A DNA stretch of 39,982 nucleotides from Intoshia linei (Eukaryota > Orthonectida > Rhopaluridae), in NCBI GenBank assembly GCA_001642005.1, contig LWCA01000208.1, positions 1 through 39,982 on the forward strand. Reading direction: 5' to 3'. The translations under genes and the position numbers were made by a program. The first letter of the stretch is position 1; each line of letters opens with the position of its first letter. This document shows positions 10,840 through 21,489 of this stretch, one piece after another. The notes below the pieces were generated by a model. It saw only the letters and a list, made by a program, of their open reading frames with translations. It had not been told where the DNA came from and ran no database searches.

Positions 10840-13800
10840 CTAGGTTATCAACACTTGGTTGTAAATTGTAGACATTTTGACTTTTGAACCAAACATGTCA
10901 CGAATGTTTGATATGTTGTATTTAATCATTGTTGGTCTAAAATTCGATTAATAAATTACTTTAATTTATAATTTACCTTTCCAGTGAAAGACCCCATGCT
11001 ATAGCGGTTACATTTTCATCAAATCCCATCGATCTGAGCATTTCTTGTCGAAACATTCCAGAATTTCCAATCTCTACCCATTTTTTTAAACCGTCATGGT
11101 AACTAAATATTTCCATGCTAGGCTCTGTGTAGGGGTTGTATGCTGGTTTGTATCTCAATTTTGTCATTCCTAGTTGTTCGAAAAAGTGACTGATTATAGC
11201 CATCAAGTTTCCTAATGTTAGGTTGTAATCTACAACCACACCTTCAACTTGATGAAATTCTGCTAAATGAGTCGAATCTAGAGTTTCATTTCGAAAAACT
11301 CTATCAATTGAAAATAATTTTGCTGGTTCAAATTTTTCCTAAATAATATAATATATATCCTAAAAGGTGGTGGATTGAATAGTTAAAAGTTGACACCAAA
11401 TTGAAATATATTTCATATAAATTAAGACATTTTTTCCCTACCGACTTATTTATTTCCAGGCTAAACTTATAGAATGTCTAATTTTTAATGAACAATAATG
11501 TAACTGATAAAATGTAGGTAGCTAGGTCAAAATAAAAAAATATTATATATATCGATAAATAACCTTTTGAGCTATATTATATAACATTTTAGTTGTTGTT
11601 GCAGTTGTATGGGTTCGAAGTACCAATTTTTCGGCTTCGCATAACTTCCAATTGTAGTTATATCTAAATCAGAAATTAATTCATCAGTTCAACTGGTGAT
11701 GCTTTTCCTATTTCCTTTTCTTGGAAGGAAGAAAATGACCCATTTTTTGAGAAACAAAATAGAAATTTGTTTCAAAAAACTGAAATTTTTCTAAATTTCC
11801 GTGGTTTTCAGCAATTTTTGTAAAGAAATAATCATTTTCTTATTAGTAAATAAAACAATATTGGACTTATACCAGTAATGGATCTAGGTGGAGACAGGGG
11901 GGGGGAGGCAGCCGCCACGTAATTTTTTGTACCAGTGTAATTACAATCTGATAATTATCGGATAATTGAAAATTATGTGAACATCCATAAAAACTAAGTA
12001 TTGTATGTATTTATTGAGCTCTTAAAAAATTTAAGAACCTTTGAATCACTAATAAATACAGTAGAAATGATAATGTATTTCCTATCGACACTTAAATTTA
12101 AAAGAAATTGCAATAACCACTACACTCCTTGTATGCAGTGAATCGTTAAAATTTTTAAACATACAAATGTACAATGTACATTGTATCAATGAAAAATAAT
12201 TTATCTCGATAGTAAAATATAATATCACTTCTCTAAGGAAAACCACTTCCTTTAACAATAAAAAAATCAGACGACTGACATAGAGATAACAGATACGATT
12301 AATAGATAACCCACAGTTAATAAACGGAAATAGCTACCAATTTCTTAACTTTGGTAAAATTTCAAACAATAAGCTGTTTGGAATTTTTTAAATGATATTC
12401 ACAATTCGATACTATGACAATGATTTCGCCAATAACAGTTCTAAAAATCAAAATGAATGAATCTTACCCTATCGACCCATATCCACCAGTTGAATGTACT
12501 TTTGCAACAATTTTCACATATTTATTTGGCAAATTTTGTGCTTTAGATGGTTCTGAAATTGATAATTAAATCCTTACTTTATAATATGCTATGGCATATT
12601 TGTTTGCGTGTGTTACCGTTTATTTCAATAAGTACCAGTCTTAGAATTTTATAAAGTCCACATTCCTATTACAGTTTTTTCCGGGTGAAAGTAAGATAAA
12701 TTTCAACCTCCCAAACTCACAGCTTACGGGTCAAAAAACCCAATTGAACTTTTTTGAAAATCAAACAAGTTCTATAATTCAAAAAATATATACTCTGATA
12801 CGGATTTTAAAATCATAAATTTAAATTTAAAAAAAATTTATCTTCAGGGTCAAAACCACAAATTACTTTTTTTTAGTAAAAACAACCCTAGAATTTAACA
12901 AAATTTACAGGTGGTACAGTTGTATCCTGTTAACATACACAAAAAATTTCAATCTGAATAAGTTATGCCTTCACGGTCAAAAAAGCATTTTAGTATTCAT
13001 ATACTTTTTTTCCGAAATATTTTACTAAAACAAAAAATGTGTAATAGTTAACCGCCGAAAATTAAAAAAAGATTATTCTGATTGTAATGATTACTGAAAT
13101 GTTTGTTGTAGGATGATAATTTAAAGAGCCTTTACAATAACAATAATTTAATATAAATTCTTTACACGTGAACTATCAATATAAACAAGTAAATCTTCAT
13201 AATGATCTATGTCATCACTACACTGATAGAACTTATTCCAGTTGATATAAATACAAAATTTCAACTCCAGAAATCTACGCATTCCGGTCACAAATAATTT
13301 TTAATATATTATCAACCAATATTTTACAAATATTTCGATTAAAATAAAAATTGAAAATGTATATATTGATCCTACAATTTCAAAAAAATGTGCATTCTAC
13401 GTCTACATATTTCAAATGAGAAAATATGGGTGAAAATCTATATAATTCATTCCTTCGAAGTTTTTTTCATTGCTACGCAATTTTTAATTCTCAAATTCTC
13501 ATTTCCAAAACATTTTGTTTAAAATTTAAATTACGTTTACTAAAAGTATAAGTACTAATTAAATTAATTAAAAATACCAAAATTATCTTTGTTATTATAA
13601 TTTTTATATTTATTACAATCCGTTGTAATATTGGTAAAATTCACATGAAATATGTTTATAAAGTACTAATTCCGTTAATTATTGATACATAATTGGTATT
13701 TTGAAGTATTTATTAAAATTAGGTGCTCATATAGCTAGAAACTGTATTATAATTGTGTTTTTTAATTCTATGACTTAACTTTTTAACTGTAAATAAAAAG

Positions 13801-15536
13801 ATAACACAGAAATTCATTTTTATATAGGTAAAGATATATATCTTACCTACATTACTAACACGACAACACTAAAACTAGCATAACGCTATTCACAAAATCT
13901 AATTATGAAACGACATAAAAACTAAAAATATTTACATGCATTTTTTCATTAACTTTTAATAATGAAAATGCCATCAAAAGATAAACGGTATGTTGGTTAT
14001 CAAGGGTTTAAATTAAACAAATTTACACACAATAAATTGAAAAACCTTTTGTAAAGAAAGTATCTTGCAAATCCCTAGAGGGGTGTTTTTGGGGTTGAAA
14101 TAAAGCATCAAAATTCCAAAAACTGCTTTCCACAAATTGATTCGTCGGCATTTCAGAAAATCTAAATTAAAAGATTCATACAAGTACATTTGGTTACAAA
14201 TTTATAATACATGTTACACCACACGTTGCCATATTTAAGCACATTGGATGAAATTTTAAAGAAATAAAATCTACAAAAGATTTTCTCAAACTAAGAGTCG
14301 CAATTAGCAGGTTTAAGATTTGTTTAATTAAGTTAAAGACAAGCAAAGTAAATAATTTAATTTTAGAATTTTTAATTTATAGATAAGAAAATAATAATGT
14401 TATTAAAAAAATCTAATAATTATTTGCTTTCATAGACAAAGATCCTGGCTAAACACTGATTATCAAGATGGCGGTTTTAAAATATGTTCTTCTCTAGGAT
14501 ACGACCATATCAGAAATGTATGGACCTAATCAATATTACCCCATTCGTAGAAAGAGACTTCTATAATGTTGTCTCATTTTCATGAGAGGATGTAAATTTC
14601 CTCCAACGTGTTTTAATCCCTCTGCTGCAAAATTATATTCTTTAAATTTATAATTTGACCAATCTTGTGCATTAATCATGTCCATCGTTAGATCTTTTGA
14701 CAGATTCTCTATATTTACAGCAAAGTTGGTATCTGGTGATACCAGAAAAATGGTAATGTCTCTAAATCATACAATTAGTAAATCATAAAAAAATAAAAAA
14801 TGTAAATTTTTTATTGAATGAATGATTGAAAATTCGCTATATTTTGTAAGACTAATTGTTATTTTTTAATGCATGGCATTAATCCATTAAATTAAAATTT
14901 TCGAAAAATACTTTTTAGAAACGAGTTTTCTTTTTATCAAAATGGTCAATATTTTTGGTTGAATTTCATCAATTTTATCAGAATTTATAATATTTAAATG
15001 TGTAATAACATGATCGTTAATTTGAGACACCTAAAATATTAATAAAAGACTTAATCAAAGTATACAATTTTTTTGACATATGTCTGATTTTCAATTTTTT
15101 CCAATTTAATCCACCCATTTGAAAGAGCCCATTTTAACCCAATACCGCTATTATTTGAAGTTTTCTATAAAAACATAAACTTCAACAAAAAAAATAAAAC
15201 ATTACCAATTTATCTAGTAAAATGCCATCATTAGGTACAGAATTAAAAAGGGTAAATTCATAAGATCCATTTTTCAACATTTTACAACCTTCTGCCGTCA
15301 GTTTGTAATCAGATTTTTTAGTTTTTTTCATTTTTATAAACTAATTTAAAATACTAATAATTATCTGTTTAGAAAAAATATAAATTTACGTCAGGCCTAG
15401 AAGACAAACTCGTCAAAATCCCAACAATTTGGTCATGAGAAATTCTTAGACTTTGGCACATATCAAATGATGAAATACTTGAATCTTGCTTCAAAATATT
15501 TATCATTTCGACAATTTTCTTTGAATATTCCGTCAT
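10840..15536 (-). CDS. FARSA: Phenylalanyl-tRNA synthetase alpha subunit, cytosolic
   Basis: Ten exons on the minus strand: 15390-15536, 15206-15340, 15066-15164, 14912-15030, 14540-14761, 14046-14161, 12468-12552, 11564-11663, 10977-11338 and 10840-10936. They give 493 residues, close to the ~508 of the human protein. It is the catalytic alpha subunit of the heterotetrameric class II synthetase that charges tRNA-Phe. Residues 1-~95 form the winged-helix N-terminal region, including KLTAEG. Motif 1 lies near 224-245 ([18 protein letters not shown]). [14 protein letters not shown] follows at 252-265, then GGYGS and [16 protein letters not shown]. Motif 2 is [12 protein letters not shown] (FRNE at 356-359). 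[14 protein letters not shown] is present as [14 protein letters not shown], and motif 3 is AWGLSLER ending at 462, followed by [13 protein letters not shown]. No frameshift or missing motif. Introns of 49, 41, 35, 150, 378, 1493, 804, 225 and 40 nt; the 1,493-nt intron holds family A copy 3. Confidence 0.97.
11870..11930. mobile_element. Transposon-end remnant with G tract
   Basis: Inside the 804-nt FARSA intron. CAGTAATGGATCTAGGTGG is followed by a run of nine G and GGCAGCCGCC. This arrangement resembles the ends of hAT-type elements seen widely in animals. Only one end was recognised. Confidence 0.35.
12573..13740 (+). repeat. Family A repeat, copy 3 (near full 5' part)
   Basis: A near-complete copy in the 1,493-nt FARSA intron, opposite to the gene's direction. 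It starts TCCTTACTTTATAATATGC. In order it carries ATTTCAACCTCCC, GGGTCAAAAAACCCAATTG, GGGTCAAAACCACAAATTAC, CTTCACGGTCAAAAAAGC, CAACTCCAGAAATCTACGC and CATTGCTACGCAATTTTTAA. It lacks the 3' tandem block. About 13.16-13.21 kb is extra sequence relative to other copies. Confidence 0.8.
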
Positions 15537-15894
15537 ATTGAATTATCTAAACAAAAATATAAACTAAGATAAAATTATTTCAAGTACAATTGTACTGTAG
15601 TTTGATATTTTATTTATTTATCAATAAATAACAATTTTTTACATTTAAAATATTATTACCTCAATTATTTAATTCAGACAAAATGAGAAAGTTTGAAAAT
15701 AAATTAACAAAGTAAATTATAATAAATTTGTCAAGTTAGAAAATCGGAATAAGATTATACAATTGTATTAGAATTATAAATTTCAACACAATAAAGTGTG
15801 CAATAAATAAAGTTTAAATTATAATATCGTTCTCATTAACGTGAATTTTACATTAAAATTTTGAACCAAACCTATAATCTTGTATTAAATTATC
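15537..15894. promoter_or_regulatory. Divergent FARSA / RPL12 upstream region
   Basis: 358 nt separate the start codons of FARSA (minus) and RPL12 (plus), both translation genes. No TATA box, initiator or pyrimidine-tract motif could be assigned with confidence. A shared bidirectional promoter is inferred only from geometry. Confidence 0.4.
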
Positions 15895-16608
15895 ATGGGA
15901 CCTAAATTTGATCCAACTGTAGCTAAAAGCGGTATTATTAATATATTTACAATTTTTTTTTACCAATTTAAATTTTTTTATTGCAAATTTTACAATTCAA
16001 AATAATTTTCAAAATATTTATTTTTTTATTTTATTATGAATTGGTAATATTTTAAGTATTTTGATTTTAACATTTCCTGTTATTGAATTTTATTCTTTAG
16101 TAAGATTTATGGTGACTGGAGGTGAATCTAGTACCGTTCCAATGCAAAAATTGGGACCGCTTGGTGTTCCACCAAAAAAGGTTGTTGAGGATATTGTCAA
16201 AACCACTAAAGGATGGCAAGGTATACGAATCGTTGTCAAAGTTACTGTTTTGAATCGAGTTGCTAGTGTAGAAATTTTGCCAACATCTTCAGCCCTTATA
16301 TTAAAAGCATTATCTGGACCAGTTCGAGATAGAAAAGCCAAAAAGAACATGGAACGTAAATATTTTCTATTTTTGTTATTTATTTTATCATTATAGAAAA
16401 ACATAACGAAAACATTTCATTTGCTACTATATTGGATATTTCCAGACAAATGAGACATAAAACCAAATCTAATAATTTTGAAGGAACTGTTAAACAGATT
16501 TTGGGAACAGCGAGGATAATTGGAGCTCGAGTAGACAATGTAAGCCCTCAAGAGATTATTGAACGCATTAGAAATAAGGAAGAAGCATACATTGTCTTGG
16601 ATGAATAA
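15895..16608 (+). CDS. RPL12: Large-subunit ribosomal protein L12 (uL11)
   Basis: Exons 15895-15931, 16101-16355 and 16397-16608 encode 167 residues, about the family length of 165. It is the ribosomal stalk-base protein that binds the GTPase-centre rRNA. The first exon gives MGPKFDPTVAKS (typical MPPKFDP start). The second gives VRFMVTGGE, KLGPLGVPPKKVVEDI, VKVTVLNRVASVEILPTSSA and the RDRK basic segment. The third gives NISFATILDISRQMRHKT and GTVKQILGTARIIG. The first intron (169 nt, phase 1) and the second (41 nt, phase 1) restore the reading frame. The C-terminus ends AYIVLDE. ATTAAA at 16656-16661 may serve as polyadenylation signal. Confidence 0.97.
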
Positions 16609-17013
16609 TGTAAAAATTAAAAATATTCATAGTTTAATTTTTTATTATTTTGGTTATTAAAAAGGTGTAATTACACCTTCATTTGTGTTATATTGTGTCC
16701 AGTAATCATTATTAATATATCATTATTTAACGTTATTGTGACTAGTGGATATCCATTTTAAATTTAATTGAAAATTTCAATCAAAAATATAATCAGTTGA
16801 TTAATGAACATTAATTATGAAATGTAAAGTTTATTTTTAGAAAAGTGGACCATGAAATGCTAAAGGTTGTGAACCCTTTATCTAGATTCTAAATTTATAT
16901 TTTGTTTAATCAAAAATATTAGTTTTTAAGAACTGTCAAATAAACAATGGTATTACTAGCATTCCTGGTAAAAATTTTATTACATGCGAAATTAAAAATT
17001 ACTTTTTTTTTTA
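16609..17013. other. Intergenic, nothing recognised
   Basis: RPL12 3' UTR and AT-rich spacer. A short hairpin-like stretch AAAAGGTGTAATTACACCTTC at 16661-16680 is a near-perfect inverted repeat (GGTGTAATTACACC); no function is assigned. Confidence 0.4.
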
Positions 17014-17475
17014 AAATGAAAACAGCCCTAAAATTTTAAAAATAATTATAGACGGTAAAGTTGTATCCTGTTAACACAAAAAAACATTCAATCTAAATAA
17101 GTGACGCCTTCACGGTCAAAAAAGCAGTATGGTATTAATTTTTTTATTTCGTAACTATTTTATTAAAACAAAAAATTTGTAATAAATTATTATTACTAAT
17201 AATTAACCATCTTACAAATGAAAAAAAAAATTCTAATACAAATATAATGCAAAATTTTAACCTTAGAAATTTATGTATTTATTTTTACAAATTTCTATTA
17301 TTATTATAATGTTGCTAAAATGCTTTCGAAATATGTTTTTAAAGTGCTGATTCTTTTGATTATTGATACAAAAATGACGCAGATCTGCATATATAACATA
17401 ATAATTAAAAAGAAAATACCGGTATATAGACAATTTTATTTTTTTTTGAATTTAAGCTATTTATGTATATTTTTA
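17014..17475 (+). repeat. Family A repeat, copy 4 (partial)
   Basis: It starts with ATGAAAACAGCCCTAAAATTT and contains TTGTATCCTGTTAACAC, GCCTTCACGGTCAAAAAAGC and TTTTATTAAAACAAAAAATT. It then skips to the ATTATTGATACAAAAATGACG and TTTTGAATTTAAGCTATTTATG portion of the 3' block. Both family head and tail are missing. Confidence 0.65.
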
Positions 17476-17559
17476 AAATTTACCATTTCAAAAATCCCAC
17501 CACTAATAAATTTTAATCAAAAATACCATTTCAAGCACTCATGTAAAAATTGACTTACA

Positions 17560-17725
17560 CCAATATTCTTTTCAAAAATTCGATTTTACGAAATCTTATG
17601 AAAAAAATCCACTCCATCAAACCACAAATAAAAAATTTAATTTTCCAGCCCTTAATTGAAAAAATATCCTTATGCCAATACTTTTTTTAAAAACCTCTTA
17701 TTCCAACCACAAATTAGTAACGCTT
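17560..17725 (+). repeat. Degenerate 'TCCAATTTTACCAAC' array-type repeat
   Basis: Phrases AAAATTCGATTTTACGAAATC and ATGCCAATACTTTTTTTAAA match the array at 28470-28950 and the segments at 22140-22260 and 35500-35720. Confidence 0.45.
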
Positions 17726-17749
17726 GACGGAATTATCTTCTTTTTCCAA

Positions 17750-17938
17750 TATTATTTTGAATATTATGAGTTGTTACGAACTAGAACGCTATCATCAAGA
17801 TTGTTAAAATTAAAGGAAACCCTTATAACCGTTCAATCTACGTCAACACCAAATGAAAGAAATTTCTCAACTGCTTCTAATTTTGTTACCAAACGTAGAA
17901 CGCGTTTAAAAGACAAATCTATCAATATGTGTTTTTGA
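17750..17938 (+). pseudogene. hAT transposase C-terminal (dimerisation) fragment
   Basis: An open segment of about 60 codons ends the frame at 17938. It encodes STSTPNERNFSTASNFVTKR then RTRLKDKSINMCF. This matches the C-terminal hAT dimerisation region, whose usual form is (A/S)TSAPSERxFSxAGxxxxxxRxxLxxxxxxxLxFL. No upstream transposase (zinc-finger BED or catalytic DDE) segment was found, and the terminal LxFLxxN is lost. It is therefore the relic of an autonomous hAT element. hAT-like termini nearby (18319-18360) may belong to related elements. Confidence 0.7.
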
Positions 17939-18026
17939 AACACTTTTTCAACAATCTAAAATAAATAAATTTTTTTCTAATTAAATTTGTAAACTTCAAT
18001 CTAGTAATCAAATAAAATTCAAAATA

Positions 18027-18164
18027 TGCATTTTATTTTACCAGTAACTTGTCCTGGATGTGGAATCATCGTGAATCGAGATCCTTTATGGTTTTGGATA
18101 TCTGAATTAAGGTATTGCTCTTTGTTGTGCTATTTACGAAATTCTACAAACCAGAAAAAATGAA
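18027..18164 (+). other. Possible RPB10-like zinc-ribbon fragment
   Basis: A 45-codon ORF begins MHFILPVTCPGCGIIVN and ends at TGA. The PVxCxxCGxIV start resembles RPB10/RPABC5, the small shared RNA polymerase subunit (usual start MIIPVRCFTCGKIV), and LRYC later recalls LKRYCC. The middle and C-terminal helices (CCRRM, HVDLIE) are absent here, and no matching second exon was found downstream to 22 kb. It may be a decayed copy, an exon of another gene, or chance. Confidence 0.22.
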
Positions 18165-18227
18165 AATAAAAATGTTTACTAATATTAAAATAAATATTTC
18201 ACATTATTTACGTGATTTTTATTACTA

Positions 18228-18806
18228 CGTACAAACAACACCTAGCTCTGCCGAGGGCACATTTTTATTATATCAAAAATTTAACTTAAAAATCCCACTA
18301 TTTACTATTATCAATCATTTATAGGAGTGGTTTCCAAATTTGTTTCTGGTGGAACCATCATATCACATTACTTTTTATTTTAAAATGAATTATTTTATCT
18401 TAATTTTTTTTGTTAACATTTGCGTAAAGAATTTTAAAAACAATTGCTATTCCATTTTTTTAATTTATTAGACAGAATGTGTGTATAATATTAAAAATAA
18501 AGTATAAACAGTCCAATCCTAAAAATTGTCATAAATAGCATAAATTCCAAAAAAATAAAATTAAGACAATCCTAAAAATTGTCATAAATAGCATAAATCC
18601 CAGAAAAAATAAAATTATAAAAATCTATTTTGTCATTTCCAATGTGATGATATATATTCAGTACCAATTTAATAAATACTTAAAAATACCAATTGTGTAT
18701 CAATAATTAATAGAATCTTCACTTTATAAACATATTTCAGGCGAATTTTACGAATAAACGACAACACATACAGACAAACAAAGCATATTATATAAATAAG
18801 GACATG
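18228..18806 (-). repeat. Family A repeat, copy 5 (inverted, internally deleted)
   Basis: Reverse complement of the family. It begins with the 3' terminus (CACCTAGCTCTGCCGAGGGC, complementary to 5360-5385), passes through the tandem block (TAGACAGAATGTGTGTATAAT; GACAATCCTAAAAATTGTC) and ends with the head (GCATATTATATAAATAAGGA). The modular centre is missing. This copy shows that head and 3' block belong to one element. Confidence 0.75.
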
Positions 18807-19844
18807 CAGCAGTTGAAAAATATAAAAATGCTAACAAATTTCAAATGTTTTTAACACGCATAGTGTTAATGATTTTCGAAAATAAAACATTAATTTTTAC
18901 ACATTTATAACATAATATATATCAATAACATATGTATAAGGCAACTCCAAAACACGATGGTAGAAACTCATGTTTTTCACATTATTTAAGGATGGGTTTA
19001 GATACCTAAGTTTTTGTAAATTCAAGTTTCAATAAACTATATTGGTTGTATACACTAAGTCTTAGTTTTAAAGTATACATTATGTATTTTAGTTTTCGTA
19101 TTTAATTTTATTTATTAGAAAATTTTGTTTGTATTAAAGTTCAATCGTTAACTAAATTGATTCAGTTTCATTATATTCGATATCAAAGAATTCAAAGTAT
19201 GATTCTATTTTACCTTTTCAAATCATTTTACTTATTAGATTATTACTTATTATTACCCATATTACAGTACATGTACTGTATTTATTTTAATATTACCCAC
19301 TTTATTTTTTAAACATTTTGGAATAAGACATAAAAATTTTTAACAATTTAATAATCATTATGAATACAAAATATACTATTTTTTAGATCAAATTTCGCTA
19401 TTACCCATGAAAAATATCAATTAATTAAATGTTAATTGAATTGCATAATTAAATACCTTGAGATTATGAAATATATCATTCTGTTCCAAATTTAATATAA
19501 TATATTATATGATAGCCATATTTTATAAGTAAAATGTTGTCTCATTATAATCTGACGAAATAATGTCTTGCCAACTTATGTATGACAACAAATTTTTTCT
19601 ATTGGTCCATGTTGTTAATATATATTTTTATTATTTAAATTTAGCCTAGATTTCTTTATTTTGAGTTTTAGTCGTGATGAAATTCTTACAAATATTACAA
19701 AAATACGATATTTTTCATCATAATTAACCTCCATAAAAACCATAAAAATTGAGTTTTGGTATAATTCAAAATATTGGCTTACATAGCTAAACATGAGGAT
19801 CAACACAATCTGCATTTTTCATTGCTAAGCAATTTTTAAATCTC
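18807..19844. other. Intergenic AT-rich DNA, no gene seen
   Basis: No coding exon or RNA gene was recognised. The only sharp feature is a perfect 18-bp palindrome, TACAGTACATGTACTGTA, at 19263-19280. Confidence 0.45.
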
Positions 19845-21040
19845 AAATTTTCATCCTAACTTATATAAAAGGCTACGCGATTTTTGTTTGTGTGTTCCAC
19901 TTTATTGAAATAACTATTAGTTGAAAATTTTTTAAAGACCACATTTCAATTATAATTTTTTCCGGGACGTTTAATAAGATAAATTCCAACCTCCCAATTT
20001 CACATCTTACTGGTCAAAAACCCGAGTTGTCCCTCTTTTTGAAAATCTAACGAGTTAGAGAATTTAAAAAAATATATACGCTGATGCGGATTTTAAAATC
20101 ATGAACATTATCATGAATTTAAATTTAAAAAAAATATATCTTCAGTGCCAAAACCCCAAATTCCCCTTCCTTTTGTTTTTCGAAAACAGCCCTAGAATTT
20201 CAAAAAATTTCCATCCGAATAAGTGACGATTCACGGTCAAAAAAGCATTTTAGTATTTATATATTTTTTTCCGAAATATTTTATTAAAACAAAAAATGTG
20301 AAATAATTAACAGTCCGAAAATTAAAAAAAAGTTTATTCTGATGGAGCTTATTCCAGTTGATATAAATACAAAATTTCAACCTCAGAAATCTACGTATTC
20401 CCGGTGAAAAATAATTTTTAATATATTATCAAACAATATTTTTCTACTATTTCGATTAAAATCAAAAATTAAAATTGTAAATATTGATCCTACAATTTCA
20501 AAAACAATGTGGATTGTACGTCTACACATTTCCAGTCAAGACATATGGGTAAAAATCTATATAATTATTCCTTCGGAGTTTTTTTCATTGCTATGCAAGT
20601 TTTAAATTTCAAATTTTCATTTTCCAAACATTTTGAACCACATTTAAATTAAACTGACTTAAAACTGAATATATATCATCACATTGGAAATGACAAAATA
20701 GATTTTTTTTAATTTTATTTTTTCTGGAATTTATGCTATTTATGACAATTTTTAGGATTGGACGTTTTTACTTTACTTTTAATATTATACACACATTTTG
20801 TCTAATAAAATTGGACTGTTTTTACTTTATTTTTAATATTATACACACATTCTGTCTAATAAAATTAAAAATGAGATAGCAATTGTTTTTAAAAGTCTTT
20901 ACGCAAATGTTAACAAAAAGAATTAAGATGGAATAATTCACTTTAAAGTAAAAAGTAATGTGATATGTTGGTTCTACCTGAAATAAATTTGAAAACCACT
21001 CCTTTGAAGGATTGATAATAGTGAATAGTGGGATTTTTAA
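19845..21040 (+). repeat. Family A repeat, copy 6 (most complete)
   Basis: It runs from the head (CCTAACTTATATAAAAGGCTA, CGCGATTTTTGTTTGTGTGTT) through all modules: CAACCTCCCAATTTCACATC, GATGCGGATTTTAAAATC, CGATTCACGGTCAAAAAAGC, CAACCTCAGAAATCTACG and TCATTGCTATGCAAG. It continues into the tandem 3' block at 20690-20870 and on to TTAGATTTTTATCATGAATC. It has no coding capacity. Confidence 0.8.
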
Positions 21041-21270
21041 GTTAGATTTTTATCATGAATCTTTGGTAGCAATATTTTTTTGGAGGATTTTTTTTTGAAG
21101 AGGGCTCGGATACAGTAAATTTGATACTGATTATATTTAGATTACATTTTAAACAATTTTCTGGTGCCAGCTAATGAACCTTTTGTTTATATGAGTTATT
21201 TTTACAAAAGGAAAAATACATCAGGAAGATATTTATGAAATGTATAAAACCATTAAAATAATATTAAATA

Positions 21271-21276
21271 TTTATT
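21271..21276 (-). promoter_or_regulatory. Polyadenylation signal of the small membrane-protein ORF
   Basis: TTTATT on the plus strand, AATAAA on the minus strand, 11 nt beyond the stop codon of the 66-residue ORF. Confidence 0.4.
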
Positions 21277-21286
21277 TTACACATTT

Positions 21287-21487
21287 TCATTTTTGTTTTT
21301 TTTTTAAATTTTGAAATTTGTATATAGCAACACCGATAGCAGTAGCTACAAGGACAACTCCAACACCTGAAACTGTACAGGGTATACCTATAGAAATAGC
21401 AAGTCCAGTAATAAAAGCCAACCCTAGTACTCCGTTTGTAAACAATCCAATAAGTAAAATGATTTGAAAATCTACAATAGAATGCAT
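21287..21487 (-). CDS. Small predicted membrane protein, 66 residues
   Basis: Not recognised. The ORF starts MHSIVDFQIILLIGLF and has one long or two close hydrophobic segments (about residues 8-31 and 33-57), rich in Gly, Val, Ile and Ala. It ends in a basic tail (FQNLKKKQK), suggesting a cytosolic C-terminus. A minus-strand AATAAA (TTTATT at 21271-21276) lies 11 nt after the stop, which supports a real transcript. A possible acceptor (ATTGTAG, reverse strand just inside the ORF) means the visible ATG may not be the true start, and an upstream exon could exist. Its length and hydrophobicity resemble small integral membrane proteins generally, but no family is assigned. Confidence 0.45.
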   Translation of the reverse strand: MHSIVDFQIILLIGLFTNGVLGLAFITGLAISIGIPCTVSGVGVVLVATAIGVAIYKFQNLKKKQK

Positions 21488-21489
21488 AT

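Noticed and set aside
12468-14161. FARSA has Gln (RDLQDTFF) where the human protein has His (RDQHDTFF)
   Set aside because: This position is known to vary among PheRS alpha subunits; the catalytic motifs 2 and 3 are intact, so no functional defect is claimed.
16090-16404. 104-codon minus-strand ORF opposite RPL12
   Set aside because: Antisense shadow of the conserved RPL12 exon 2.
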